Translations under genes and position numbers: made by a program
In this document: piece by piece, positions 50,483 through 62,029 of the stretch
Layout: every line of letters begins with the position of its first letter
Numbering within the stretch: position 1 is the stretch's first letter
Notes under the pieces: generated by a model
Seen by the model: only the letters and a program-made list of their open reading frames with translations
The model's database searches: none
What the model was told of the DNA's origin: nothing
Assembly: GCA_037074705.1 (NCBI GenBank)
Contig: CM073590.1
Span: forward strand, 134,497,600 to 134,561,599
Direction: 5' to 3'
Length of the DNA stretch: 64,000 bases
DNA from: Zhengitettix transpicula
Taxonomy: Eukaryota > Arthropoda > Insecta > Orthoptera > Tetrigidae

Positions 50483-50520
<38 letters not shown>
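50483..50520. repeat. (TA)n shared by elements C and B
   Basis: A single TA tract forms the right border of C and the left border of B. Confidence 0.95.
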
Positions 50521-50523
<3 letters not shown>

Positions 50524-51181
50524 AATGAACAACTTTCGGTAGTGAAAGAAACACGTGGCCGCTCTTTGCCCGTGGGCCTCAGAGGGTCAATTCTGAACGA
50601 ATTAACAAGAACTATTGCTTGCTGAAAGGGTACCAGACGACTATTTGTACATGTGCGCCAGCACTGCCCTAAGGTGCACAATGCACCCTTTTTTGCATCG
50701 TGTGGGGAGCTTTATGCTGAGGATCGCGACAGGGTGAGGAAGTGACAGCCCTGTGACCCAACACGAAGAATTTTTGTTGCTTAGTTATCTGGAGTTAAGG
50801 CGTTCGATACCAGTGATCTGCTGCGGGACTGTCTGCAGATGTGTGAGAACGAGAGATGTGCAGAGTAAGAACAACCAAATTCATAATGTAAAGTGACTTC
50901 ATTCCTGCATAATTACACAGTAGACGGGAAATGTCTGTTTTTGGATAACTGCTGAAATAGCCCCCATTACCCTGACGAAAAAGGGGCTCATAAATAAATT
51001 TATGTCGGAGGAAAATAATTATATATTGTAAATTTATTATAATATAATATAAATCTTTGCTGACTATATCTGCTTGCGCACAAACCTTTTGTATTTTGAT
51101 TTTTTTAATTGCATTAATAAAGATTTTTTAAGTGAATATGTTTAAGTTTATAGTAATAAAATAATCATTACCTCTATCACT

Positions 51182-51184
<3 letters not shown>
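50521..51184 (+). mobile_element. solo-LTR-like element B
   Basis: 664 bp, TGTAATGAAC at the start and TATCACTACA at the end, giving imperfect short inverted ends (TGTAATGA/TGTAGTGA) as in LTRs. (TA)n on both sides. Interior differs from elements A and C, so a separate family with the same target preference. Confidence 0.6.

Positions 51185-51220
<36 letters not shown>
51185..51220. repeat. (TA)n microsatellite, right border of element B
   Basis: About 18 TA units. Confidence 0.95.
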
Positions 51221-51222
<2 letters not shown>

Positions 51223-51386
51223 ACAACTGACGCTTATGAGAAATATTCTAATTAATTAATATATTCATATTAATGTGAGACTTATTTTATTATTATTAAT
51301 TTTTCTTCTTTCAAAATTGTTTTATTTGTAATACTTTTGTTTATATATTTGTTTTAGACTGTCACTGGGAACGATCCCAATCCCGG

Positions 51387-51388
<2 letters not shown>

Positions 51389-51427
<39 letters not shown>
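51389..51427. repeat. (TA)n microsatellite
   Basis: Closes a 168-bp non-coding segment (51221-51388) lying between two TA tracts. Confidence 0.95.
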
Positions 51428-51431
<4 letters not shown>

Positions 51432-51477
51432 CTGTGAAGAATGTGATTCAGTAAAATAGTAGCTGTATATATTACGA

Positions 51478-51565
51478 GAGTTGAGAAAGATAGCTCAGTG
51501 GTTATAGCGACCACATACTTAGCGGATGTTCTTTGGTTAGATTCCTGATCCGGTGGAAATTTTAT
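51478..51565 (+). repeat. tRNA-derived SINE or tRNA pseudogene
   Basis: Good A-box TAGCTCAGTGG (51491-51501) and B-box GGTTAGATTCC (51535-51545), spaced 33 bp apart as in a tRNA. The acceptor arms do not pair convincingly and an AT-rich tail follows. Confidence 0.6.
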
Positions 51566-52780
51566 TATTATATAATAAAAGTAAGATGTATTCATGAAAA
51601 ATTAATAGTGTGTATCTTCAACAGTTGAATGCGTAAGTCATAGATAATATAATCGACCTATATATTGTAATAAATAAGCTTGCAGTTGCAGAAAACTGGT
51701 TTAGTTTAAGAAAAAATAAGTTACAAACACTATCTACACTTACATTTCTCTTCTTCCACTCGCAATATTATATAACCGCACCTCTCTAGGAGAGAAATTG
51801 TACCGATGATTTTTTCCGTCAACAGGGTTAATACATAAGGAAATGAAAATTAGTTGATTGTTTAAATGTATGTAAATATATAATAATATACGTATTGAGC
51901 AGCTGGTAGCGAGTGAAATTTAAATAATATGGTAAACTGGTTATAATTGTTCATGCTTTTTATATACCGCATTTGGAATGGTTGTTGTAAATATTTATTC
52001 AGGAACAATGTTCACTGCACTTCGAAATATATTTTGAAGAATATTAATTGCAAAGACTTAGAATGTTCGTGGAATTTCAATATTATATATAGCGTAAATA
52101 ATCGAACTATTCCAATTCTCCGTACAGGCGCCCAATTACTGTACGAATTTTCTGTAGGAGGAATGAATTCTTTACGGGAGAAAACTGCCTCCATTAACAT
52201 CTAGTTGAGGATCTTAATCTTAATTATTCCCAGGGAAGTAGCTGCGGGCTTGGAACCAATCATGTTAACTGCTTGCATTAACTTGCAAATCACTTCACAG
52301 CTTTATCATGGCACCGCGCCTTTCCGCTTCGAGTTACGCGCTATCAGTATAGTGATTTGTGTGCTCGCTGCCTCCCTAGAACTCCAAAGAACCATGAGAT
52401 GAATGGAACAGTCCGCGATTAATGACTTAATATATTGTTATTATTATTCTTTCCCACGCGTTTCAGAGCTTCGTATAATTTTTGACTTAAAAATAAACTT
52501 TTAGTGCCCAACGTCAAAGGGAGTAATAAAACGAATGGAAGCTTTTAGGAAATTGACTACTCGAGCGGTCAGCAGCAAAAGAACGCTTAAGCTGTTTTAG
52601 GAAAGATTATTAACTTCCTTCTTTTTTAAAAACTTCGTGGGTCTGTTTGTTTAGAGCAAGTTATGAATTGAACACTGACGTGTTCATTTATGCGTACAGG
52701 CTTTTCTCATTTCAACAACATAGCTACGTTGAGTATTCTTTCAAATGATAAAATCTCCATTCATTTGATTCATCTACTAA

Positions 52781-52814
<34 letters not shown>

Positions 52815-53080
52815 TACAAGAACGAAGAGAGGCTAAAAGGCCTGTGACTAATGAACTTCAAACAACTAAAAAGCACTTGTTACATAAGTCAGATCTTATT
52901 GAATATGCGAATAATATTTTCATTTAATGCTTGAAGAATCTAAAATCTAACTTCCCACTTCGGATATGTTCAGACAAGTTCGGGTAAGTACGTGAAGCAT
53001 TCATAAATCTATTAATTTGTCTGTGCCCTCAAATGGAGGCTTGTTTTTTTTTTTTCTTTTTGGGTGTAGACAGGCTACGT
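51566..53080. other. AT-rich non-coding DNA
   Basis: (TA)n at 52783-52812. Frames near 51947-52204 have no features. Confidence 0.4.
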
Positions 53081-53084
53081 ATAG

Positions 53085-53445
53085 GGTAATCCACATAGTG
53101 GCAACTCCCCTCTTATAGCATAGGAAAGGGGGGATGCGGAAGGGTGGAGGAAGGTAGCCAAGGGTAACTAGGGCCCCCGGGCTATAGTTCAAGGATCCTA
53201 CGCGGCATTCGCCTAAAAGTAATGCAGGAAAAACCCTATAAAAAACCTGCATCAGGTAGGTCGAGCATTTGGTACTTGTCCCACGCCCTCCCGATGGCGG
53301 GAGAGGGGTTTGCTGTGGGGTCGCAGCTTACCCCTCGCCCTGCCTTGGCAAGTTTAGGAGGCAGCTGGCCGACTATTACAATAGGAATGGCGGACAACTC
53401 TTACCGTATGCCCAAGGTCTGCGACCCCGGAACAAAGCGGCAATA
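53085..53445 (+). repeat. dispersed repeat family R2, copy d
   Basis: Same landmarks as copies a-c (GTGGCAACTCCCC, CCTGCATCAGGTAGGTCG, CCCTCCCGATGGCGGGAG, CGGACAACTCTTACCGTATG), truncated just after the GCGACCCCGGAAC box. Confidence 0.8.
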
Positions 53446-55335
53446 TTTATAGTTACGTCGTTAAGAAACCGCGTGATAGAGGCTCTTGCTGGATCTTCAG
53501 AAAGTAATACTGCAATAATTTCCATAATTGACTTAATGCGTTCAGACTGAATTACTGTTCGTTTTAAGGTGAAAAACCAGCATATCATACATCAAGGAAC
53601 AAATTATTTTTAACAGACATGCCGACTATAAACAACTTTTGTACAATACTCTTTTTAATGGGACATCTGTGGCGAATTCTACAATTTACAATATGTTTAG
53701 ACTAATTCATAAGAAGATAAGTACATGTAATATAATAGTATAGCGGTGAATCCATTCACTTTGTTGACTTCGCCGCTTCTCTTGAATTCTCAACACACAT
53801 CGAAAAAAAAAACAGATCAAGTCATCGAAAAATTCTAGAAGCTTTCTGAAATACAATGAAACTAAAAGGATTAAGAAGTCATTGTTTATATGCATAAAGT
53901 ATCAAAATCAGTGTGAATTTCATTTGTATCTACAGATTCTAATAAAGCATTCAATTACATAAACCATTAATTGGTGCATTTACAGTAAATGTATTAAATT
54001 CTGATACAAAGAGAATCCAAACAACCCGTAACACAAGTAACTGCTTTTGTAAATCTTTGAGACATATTTGGTATGTGGTCACTGGCCCAGATCACAGAAA
54101 GGTGGCAGTTTGTCGAGTTTTACGGGTTGTGCAAGGGAATGAAACGAAATACTGCACGTGCACATTTCTCATTCCAAAGAAAGATCCTGTGACAAGCCGA
54201 GGATGAGTACAGATATAGCCAGCTGGCTGTCTTGGAAGGAGCGAGTGCGCCGGAAGGCGGGGAGATCACAGTCTTCGAAATCGATGCGTAAATTCACGCT
54301 GTAAACAAAAGATTTTTATAAAGGTTCTTAAAGAAAAAATATTCTTCCTAATTTATTTATGTACTGTAGTACATGAACACACATGTAGCAGCCACTTCTG
54401 TGTCCTATCAATATAGGACATTTTAAGTACTATAAAATTGACGTGAGTTTGATTTATATTCGCATGAAAAAATTGAGAAGTTTGTGTTCGCTATATTGTC
54501 TTTTTAAATTTTCGCAAAGCTTCAAAATATTTATTTAAACAAAGCAGCCTAACCTTTGTAAAATCTTCTTAACTGAAATAATAAGAGGAATGTTCATACA
54601 TTATTGAACATGTTTGTACGAATCTCCTGAAATTTTAAATGGTCCTCTTAAAATTTATTCCAATTACTAGAAATATAATACTTCTAATATTTTCTTCAAA
54701 TCTTCAAAGACTCGTGACTTTGCATTGTCGTGGTGCAGCACCCCGCCTGTTGCTATTTCAAAGCCGCCCTTTGCGTTTGATGTAGAAGCTCTATAATATG
54801 TTCCCCTTACAAATGTTTGTGTTGGAACGATTAGCATTCTCCGAATATCGGAAAATGATACGAACCAACTGAACTCATCATTTTTGCTTCATTTTCTGTT
54901 TGTGATGTCGCAGACGCCCGTACAGAACTTTTGTTTGCTCTAAAGATCAAAATGTTTCAGCAAAATTTCATTAGCGGAAATAATTTTTAAGCGAAACTCT
55001 TTGCCTTGCAGTAAAATCAATTTCGTTACATTAGCCAAAACTAAATGTGTTTCTATTTTTAGGATATAGGAGTACAAACAATGAAAATCATGTCCAATAT
55101 GTGAAGCTACCAAAATTACTTAAAATTCTTGAGCAATGAATTAGTGAAAAAATGGTGATGTATATTATACACCAGAACGCATATTTACTGTACTGCCATA
55201 CCGTCAAATTGTCCAATATTTGAACATAAATAAGCTGATAGCAATGATAGTGTACTTATTATTGGCAAATAAAATAATCATGTTTCGTGTTCCTCATTTA
55301 AAAATTATGTTGTATTGTACTAAATTATTTTAGTG
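53446..55335. other. non-coding DNA
   Basis: AT-rich except a modest GC patch at 54070-54300 of unknown nature. Confidence 0.35.
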
Positions 55336-55343
55336 TTTGTAGT

Positions 55344-56407
55344 TAGATGTGAGCAAAAGAACGAGAGTCGATTCAAAGAGCCGTTTTTTTTATAAAAGAA
55401 CCGTTCCCTAAAATGACTCATTAAATAGAGTTACTACTCGAAGTTCGTGAGTGAGCTAGTTGAGTCGTCGAGTCGCGAGCGAGTTTCTAGAGTTGAGGCG
55501 CTGAAAAGTGAGTTAAACTTGAGTCATTGAATTGAAGAAGGATTCGACGCTGGTTCTGAAACGAAAAAATTATGAGCGTCAGTCTCCAAGAATTAATAAA
55601 CAGATTTACTCGTATTAAATGTGGAAGTGTTATGCTTAGATCCTTTAACAGACACTATAGTAAAGTCTTAATTATTGCTAAAATAATCCGAACATAAACT
55701 TAATTTTGATTTGTTATTCTTACGTGTTCTCTACATCCATAGTTAACATATTATTCTCAGCGTTATTTTGTCCTTTCGATGTTTTTATGTTCTCAAATCA
55801 CTAACCCACTGGAATATAAACATTAACAGCTTTAATTTACAAAATAATGTTTAATGAATATGCAGAATAAATTTTATCCAGATTTATAGGTTGCAGTGTA
55901 GATAACATTGCAAAATATTCCACTTATTACTTGCGTTGAATGTTTCGTGTCCAATAAATCCCGGAAGGTCGGCTAGGACGAGGTCAATTTCCTAACCGAG
56001 GAATTAACCCTTGTTTTCAATGACGGTGGTCAAAAGACGGTGGTTAGAAGTAACTGCCGGTTTTTCCCTGAATGTACAATTGTTGAATTTACTTAGAGTG
56101 GCAGATCATGACGTATAAAAAGAGCCGGCTCACTTCCGAAATACTTTGTATAAATAGCAGTATTAACTTTGTAATATTTTTGTAGAAATATATTTATATT
56201 ATTTTTCATAAATAAGTTAATTAATAATTTTTACATATTTTGTTTCTGAATTTTTGTGTATTTTCGCCTCCCCACTTATTGACGTTCTTAATGTTAATTC
56301 GTGAGAATAGAATCGGATGGGAAGAGTCGTTTAAAAGAATATACTCGTAGCAATGAGTGAATCGACTCTGAACGACTCAACAAAATGAATCGATGTGTCC
56401 ACCGCTA
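55344..56407. mobile_element. non-autonomous hAT-type transposon with perfect 8-bp TSD
   Basis: TTTGTAGT at 55336-55343 is repeated exactly at 56408-56415. The element ends read TAGATGTGAGC and, inverted, TAGCGGTGGAC, a hAT-like terminus. Subterminal regions are packed with GAGTCG/GATTCG words (55440-55500 and 56325-56390), as expected for transposase-binding repeats. No transposase frame in 1064 bp. Confidence 0.8.
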
Positions 56408-56415
56408 TTTGTAGT

Positions 56416-56535
56416 GCCTGGCCTCGCCGCTCTCATGCTAGATGAATGTCAGCTGTTTAATACTGTCGTCAATAATAAACACCACGCCTGCTCCACTCCA
56501 AATTTCGAAACAGGTTATATTAAATATATGGAACA
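56416..56535. other. short spacer between the hAT element and R3
   Basis: No feature. Confidence 0.4.
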
Positions 56536-56539
56536 CTTA

Positions 56540-57690
56540 ATGAAATTTAATAAATCTCAGTGAAACAGAAAAATATTTATTCGACGCAAATTTTGACTGC
56601 TTCACATGCTTGAAAATTTCAACTCCCGTACAACCCTGCTTGGGGAAGTTAAACTATAAGTTACATGTCATAATTAAACATAGCGACAAATATAACTCCG
56701 GATTCGACTCGAAACTCGAATGTGTTTGCGTAATTTCACGTAATGCCACTCCACCCCAACCCTTAAGGGTGAACCACTCAGATACCTAAAATAAGTTTAA
56801 ATTATACACAGATAACATATAGTGAAATTTTATGAATGTTATTGATCGCGAATTATATTGATTCGACGCAAAAATCAGCCGGTTAGCATGTTTGAATATT
56901 TATTTTCCCCGCCCACCCCCTCTCATTACCGGCAACTTCTACATGCCCCCGTGCGTTTCTCAGTTTTGTTATAAATAGTCTCAGTGACATCCATAACACC
57001 GATTTGACTCGAATCTCGGTTGATTTGGCGTTAATTATATGAAACGCCCCTCCACCCCCCCACCTAAGGGTGCTCCCCTCGCATGCCGAAAGGGGTTGAA
57101 ATTATACACAAACAACATCAGTATAAATACAATCAATAGAATTAACCCTTAAAAATATTTATTCAACGCAAATACCTGCTGTGTTTGCATGTTCCAAAAT
57201 TTCTACCTCCCTACTCCTGCATCTGAGGGGTAAATGCCAAGTTGAATGTTATAACGAAACTCAGTGACATCCATAACCTTCGATTTGACTCCAATCTCGG
57301 TTGTATTCACGTTATTTTCCTGTAAAGCATATTCATCCCAAACCCTAAGGATGCCCTTTTCCCAGGGTGTAGGGGATGAAAATTATATTCAGATAACGAC
57401 GGTAGAAACACTATCAATATCTTTGACCACTAAAAATATTTATCCAACTCTAATATCGGCTGTTTAAATATTTCCAGCCCCGTCCACCCCCGTTTGGGGG
57501 GGGGAGGTTGGTAGGTAGACGCGTCTCACCCCAACAGTGTTTATTTTCTGGTGGCAAAGAACACGTGTACGAAATTTGGTTAAATTTGCTTCACGGGTGT
57601 AGATTTGTATGCAGAACAAATAAACATACATACAAACATGCATACATACATACAAACATACACTCATTTTTTATTTATAAGAAGATTACT
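56540..57690 (+). repeat. R3 repeat family, copy with about four ~285-bp units
   Basis: The word resembling TTATTCGACGCAAATATCGG recurs near 56575, 56862, 57155 and 57437, spacing 282-297 bp. A second related word (GATTTGACTCCAATCTCGG) sits midway. The tail ends in an ACATACATACAAACATAC-type stretch (57625-57665). A 96-codon frame here is a by-product. Confidence 0.75.
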
Positions 57691-57877
57691 CTAAATAAAC
57701 AAACAGGTTGGACTCTGGTAACTTGTAGTTACAAATTGTTTACAATGTTTTCTCCGGTGTTATGTTTTAAGAACACAGATTATTTAATATACAGGTAGTT
57801 ATTGTCAAGATCAAAGATTAACAAGACGCTGTGGATATAAATGAAATGAAGATGTTTCACAGGAAAAATTTGAATAA

Positions 57878-58207
57878 AAAATAAGAAAAATAGTCACATG
57901 CAGATTAAAGAAGTGATGATATGAATATCACACAACGCTTCTGGATTCCTAGTTCTTTTCTTCGGGTGCTAAAAAAAACAAGAGCCCAGAGTGACACAAC
58001 TGCACAATACAGTTGATAAAACTCAAAAGACGTCCATCGAGCCAAGCAAGGGGCACCCAACGAAAGAAGTTTTAAAAGAAAACTTACTATTAAAATGATT
58101 TTTCTTAGCACTTGGATAGAGGAAAAAGGTTTCAAGAAACGTTGTCTTGTATATATATATTATCACTTCTTTTATCTGTATTTAGCTATTTTTGTTATTA
58201 TTAATTT
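57878..58207. mobile_element. foldback element (FB family), long loop
   Basis: The left arm (57878-57944) and the reverse complement of 58136-58207 share GATAAAAGAAGTGATAATAT- and ACAACG-type words over about 65 bp, imperfectly. The loop is about 190 bp and non-coding. Confidence 0.6.
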
Positions 58208-58640
58208 TCGAAACAGACGTAAATTTTTCATTTTATAACTTACAGTTTATTGGGATGGCATTCTATATTTCTCTGGTCTGCGTTAATCGCCCCGCCTACC
58301 CATTCTTAGTTCACATGAATCACGACGAGTTTATTATTTTGTAGAACTGTGTTGATATGAACTACGAACAACGTCCACATTTGCTTCACTCACAGTACTT
58401 TAGGCCTACCACTTCTGCGATTCACCAACGTTGCTTGTTTCATTTCTCACTCGTAGTTGCCTTCACGTCTGGAGAAACGCGTCCGCAACAACGCCGAAGC
58501 TGACGTTAAACAGAAATGGGCAATATACGTATGAAACCAGAGAACATTGAAATCTTCATCGACGCTAATTCGTAAATAATGGTCTCCAGCGTCACCCATT
58601 GAGCGAGGAGAAAATGCTGTGCATTAATACAAATTTTACA
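58208..58640. other. non-coding spacer
   Basis: No gene or repeat recognised. Confidence 0.35.
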
Positions 58641-58644
58641 TTAC

Positions 58645-59005
58645 TGTAGTTAGCTAATTATTTAAATAAATTTTTGTGATCAGGGAAAGACTTGTGTTTG
58701 CCCAGTAAAAACAAGTCATATATATTGAAGTTAAAATGAAAATTTGACGTCTGACTGAAAATAATGAATAATAAAGATAGCCAATTCAGACAAAAAAGTG
58801 ATAATATAAATACCACACAACGTTTCTGGGATCCGTGTTACTTTCGTCAGGTGCGAAACGTTGTTTAGTATTTATATTATCACTTTTTTGTCTGAATTGG
58901 CTATCTTTCTTATTCATTATATTGTAGTTAACTAATTATTTAAAATAAATTTTTGTGATTAGGGAAAGACTTGTGTTTGCCCAGTAAAAACAAGTCATAT
59001 ATATT
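58645..59005. mobile_element. foldback hairpin framed by 82-bp direct repeats
   Basis: Arms 58761-58826 and 58855-58920 are inverted repeats of 66 bp with about three mismatches around a 28-bp loop. Outside them, 58645-58726 and 58923-59005 are direct repeats of 82-83 bp, about 96% identical (shared core CAGTAAAAACAAGTCATATA). Non-coding. Confidence 0.8.
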
Positions 59006-61390
59006 TTAATCGGATGAATGATATCCTAAAGGAAAACTAATTTAGTCTTTACTCGTAGTAACAGTTGTGAGAATTCTTCATTGTACTAAAATTTGGACTA
59101 TGTGCTAATCTTGACGTTTGAATGTATAAGTTGGTCACCCGATGCATCATAGTACAATTCATCTTACACGGTGATACTAAAAATTAATAGCGGTGTACAT
59201 TTGTCGAGATACGAAAAGAAAACAGTCCACAGATAAATGAGTGTCTAGGAATGGGCAGGGAAACGAGTTGGGCGCCACTTGCATGGCCCGATGGACGGCA
59301 GATAACAAGCCGGGTGATTATGTTGGTAATTTTGGGATTAACGTAGACCTCTTCCATAAGAACGGAGTTAATTGAAAAGGGAAGAGATGCAGTGATTAAT
59401 GAAAATGGGATTAATAGCTAACACTGGTTAATGTGCATCGACTGTTCCGAATTCATTCCACCTAAAGTTCCCGTCTCAATCAGATATAACGGGATCAGAG
59501 AAATTCAGATACAAAGAGAAACTTTGAAGGCTTAAACATCCTGAAGCGAATATAGATCTGCACTGAAGTAGTTATTTTTAAATTATAGGTTTAAATATTA
59601 CCAAAATTGATAGATAACATGTTCTGAGATTGTCTGGAGCAATTGTTAGGCTATAATTATATTTACATGAATATATATAATTTTTCACCAAAAGTTTATT
59701 TTGACACAGAGGACAAATAATTAATTGTACACAATGAAAACTTATATATATTATGGACCGTATAGAAAATTTTAGTATTATATATTATAAAAGTATCATT
59801 AGAATGTATAAAAAAATTGCCTGCGAAGTAGGGAAAATAAATTTAAAATCAACAAATTGATTCAAAGTTATTCATGAAGCCTTCAGGAGAAAAAAAGTTA
59901 TTTATGAATAACACAAATATTTTCCTACATCTGAATATGCTGGAATTTAACAAAAAATGAAGTTTAAAATACATTGAGAGCAAGAATTATATTATCTAAG
60001 TATGAATTGAAGAGCACAACAGTATTTACAAATCATTTTGTAACATGAAGTGAAATGAAATTACATAAGATCAGTATAGGAATTATTATTCAGTAAACCA
60101 TTGTGACTAGATTCTTAATTTTGGATGATTCTACAAAAATGTTGGATATTGTCGTATTTAAAAACACACAAAACCAATAATCAAGCGAATAACGAATTGT
60201 GATACCAACTGTAGTTTACGAAACTATGAATTTGTTGTATGCACTATGATGTATGGTGAATAAAAAATAAAAAACAATTTATTAAATTTTCTCGTTAATT
60301 TATATTCTTACATGCATAGTTTTCCGAATAGTCTACTTGTTAATAATATATTTATTTTGTATTTAATTTTATCGTATATGTTTTCATTTGAACATTTATG
60401 CATAATTTAATATATGATGTTTTGTTTGATGTAATCAATAAGCATATCTACGTGTTATTGAAAAGGTAACTCCGAAATTGTGAAGGTAAGGACTTCTGTA
60501 AAACGCTCAAGAGGAATGTTTTCTGAATTCAGATTTAGATGAATTTTTCAAATAGTCGTCTACTAAGTATGCAGAAAAAGTCAAAGCACCAATAAAAACT
60601 TGGGTATTTAACAATAAGATATACGAAACTATGACAAATACATCAATCAATGAGAGGGAAAAAGGCCAATTAGATCCTGTGGACTGTGGATCCTTCCCTT
60701 ACGCAAGGAATAAATAAGGATATTTCCAAAAATCATTAAGAACGATCCATTCATTCATTGCTGTGAATAGTTAAGTTGAATTCACCAAATCCTTGATAGG
60801 AAACAATCTCGTTGTTCTACTTAAACAATCACCGGAACAATATTTTATAATTTGTAACCTAGAGATATTCGAGCCATACTTTCATTTTACATTATTAATA
60901 AATTAGGTTTTAATTTGTAATAAATGAATTGTGAGAATTTTCTGGTTTGGTATATTGTTAGTATAACATCAATTTTTGAGTCCATAATTTGCATAATATT
61001 GGTTGATCAGCTGTTGGAATCAAGCGATACTTGCGTGAGATAGCCTGTGATGCCAACATACAAACAGCATTATTTTGTTACAACTGATTTGCCAGTTATG
61101 ATTCCCAATAAATTTCAGCCAACTTATTCGTGGCACGTTCAAATTGTCAAAAACATATTTTAATTACGCATAAGTAGTTTTAATATTTTTATTGTACGAA
61201 CTAGGTAAAATTGATATTGCGAGATTTTCAGAAAGAAGATTCATTCCAGCTAGTATTCTAATCGCTCATTTGTGGACTCTTGAATATTTGTAGTGCAATA
61301 ACCCCATAGTGTAATACCATACCACATAATGCATATTATATCTGCTTGTTGAGAAATAACTCTATTAAATAGGAATAATTATTTTCAGTT
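59006..61390. other. AT-rich non-coding DNA
   Basis: A GC-moderate patch at 59230-59420 has GGGATTAACG and GGGATTAATAG (Otd/Bicoid-type GGATTA) sites. Nothing else recognised. Confidence 0.35.
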
Positions 61391-61394
61391 GGCC

Positions 61395-62000
61395 CTCTTA
61401 TGAGGAAACGGGATTCGTCATATATTTTACATACGTAATTATATCTTCTAATAAATAAAATTGACTGTATGCGTGTATGTTCTGCATACACCTGTGGAGA
61501 AAAATTGAGCATATTTTGTACACGTATTCCTTTTGAACCGAAAACAAATACTGTGGGGGTAAGATAGAACTACCACACTTAGGGATGGGGGTGGAAATTT
61601 TCAATGATGCTAAAATGGCCGACACTTGCGTCGAATAATTTTTTTCGGGGTCAATGAAATTGATAATGCTTCTCTCGATGTAGTTTGTGTGTAATTTCAA
61701 CCCCTTTTGAAATGGGAGGGTAAGACTCTTAGCTTTGGGGTGGACGGGCATTACAAAAATATAACTCGAAAATAACCCAGATTTGTGTCGAATCAGGGAC
61801 TATGGAAGTCGTTGAGTTTAATAATGATATTCTAAATGCCAGTTAAGTTGTATTTCTGCACCTATAAGCGGGTGGAAGATAAAAGCTATGTCTCGCATAT
61901 CATCTCAAAAACGTGCTGCGAATTCTATCATATTAATTGTACTCGAGTAACAAAAACTGGATCGGTATAACACCCGTATCACTTATAGAGGTGGGGTGAA
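61395..62000 (-). repeat. R3 repeat family, minus-strand copy
   Basis: Reverse-complement family words ACACTTGCGTCGAATAATT (about 61622) and GATTTGTGTCGAATCAGG (about 61780), with G-rich blocks matching the CCACCCC strings of plus copies and a GTATGTTCTGCATACACCTG end like that of 57.59 kb. A 117-codon minus frame here is incidental. Confidence 0.7.
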
Positions 62001-62029
62001 AGGTTGGTATTTTAAAGACCTGTCTCTTA

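Noticed and set aside
57625..57665. CRISPR-like spaced repeats
   Set aside because: ACATACATACAAAC is a simple microsatellite in a repeat tail, and the genome is eukaryotic.
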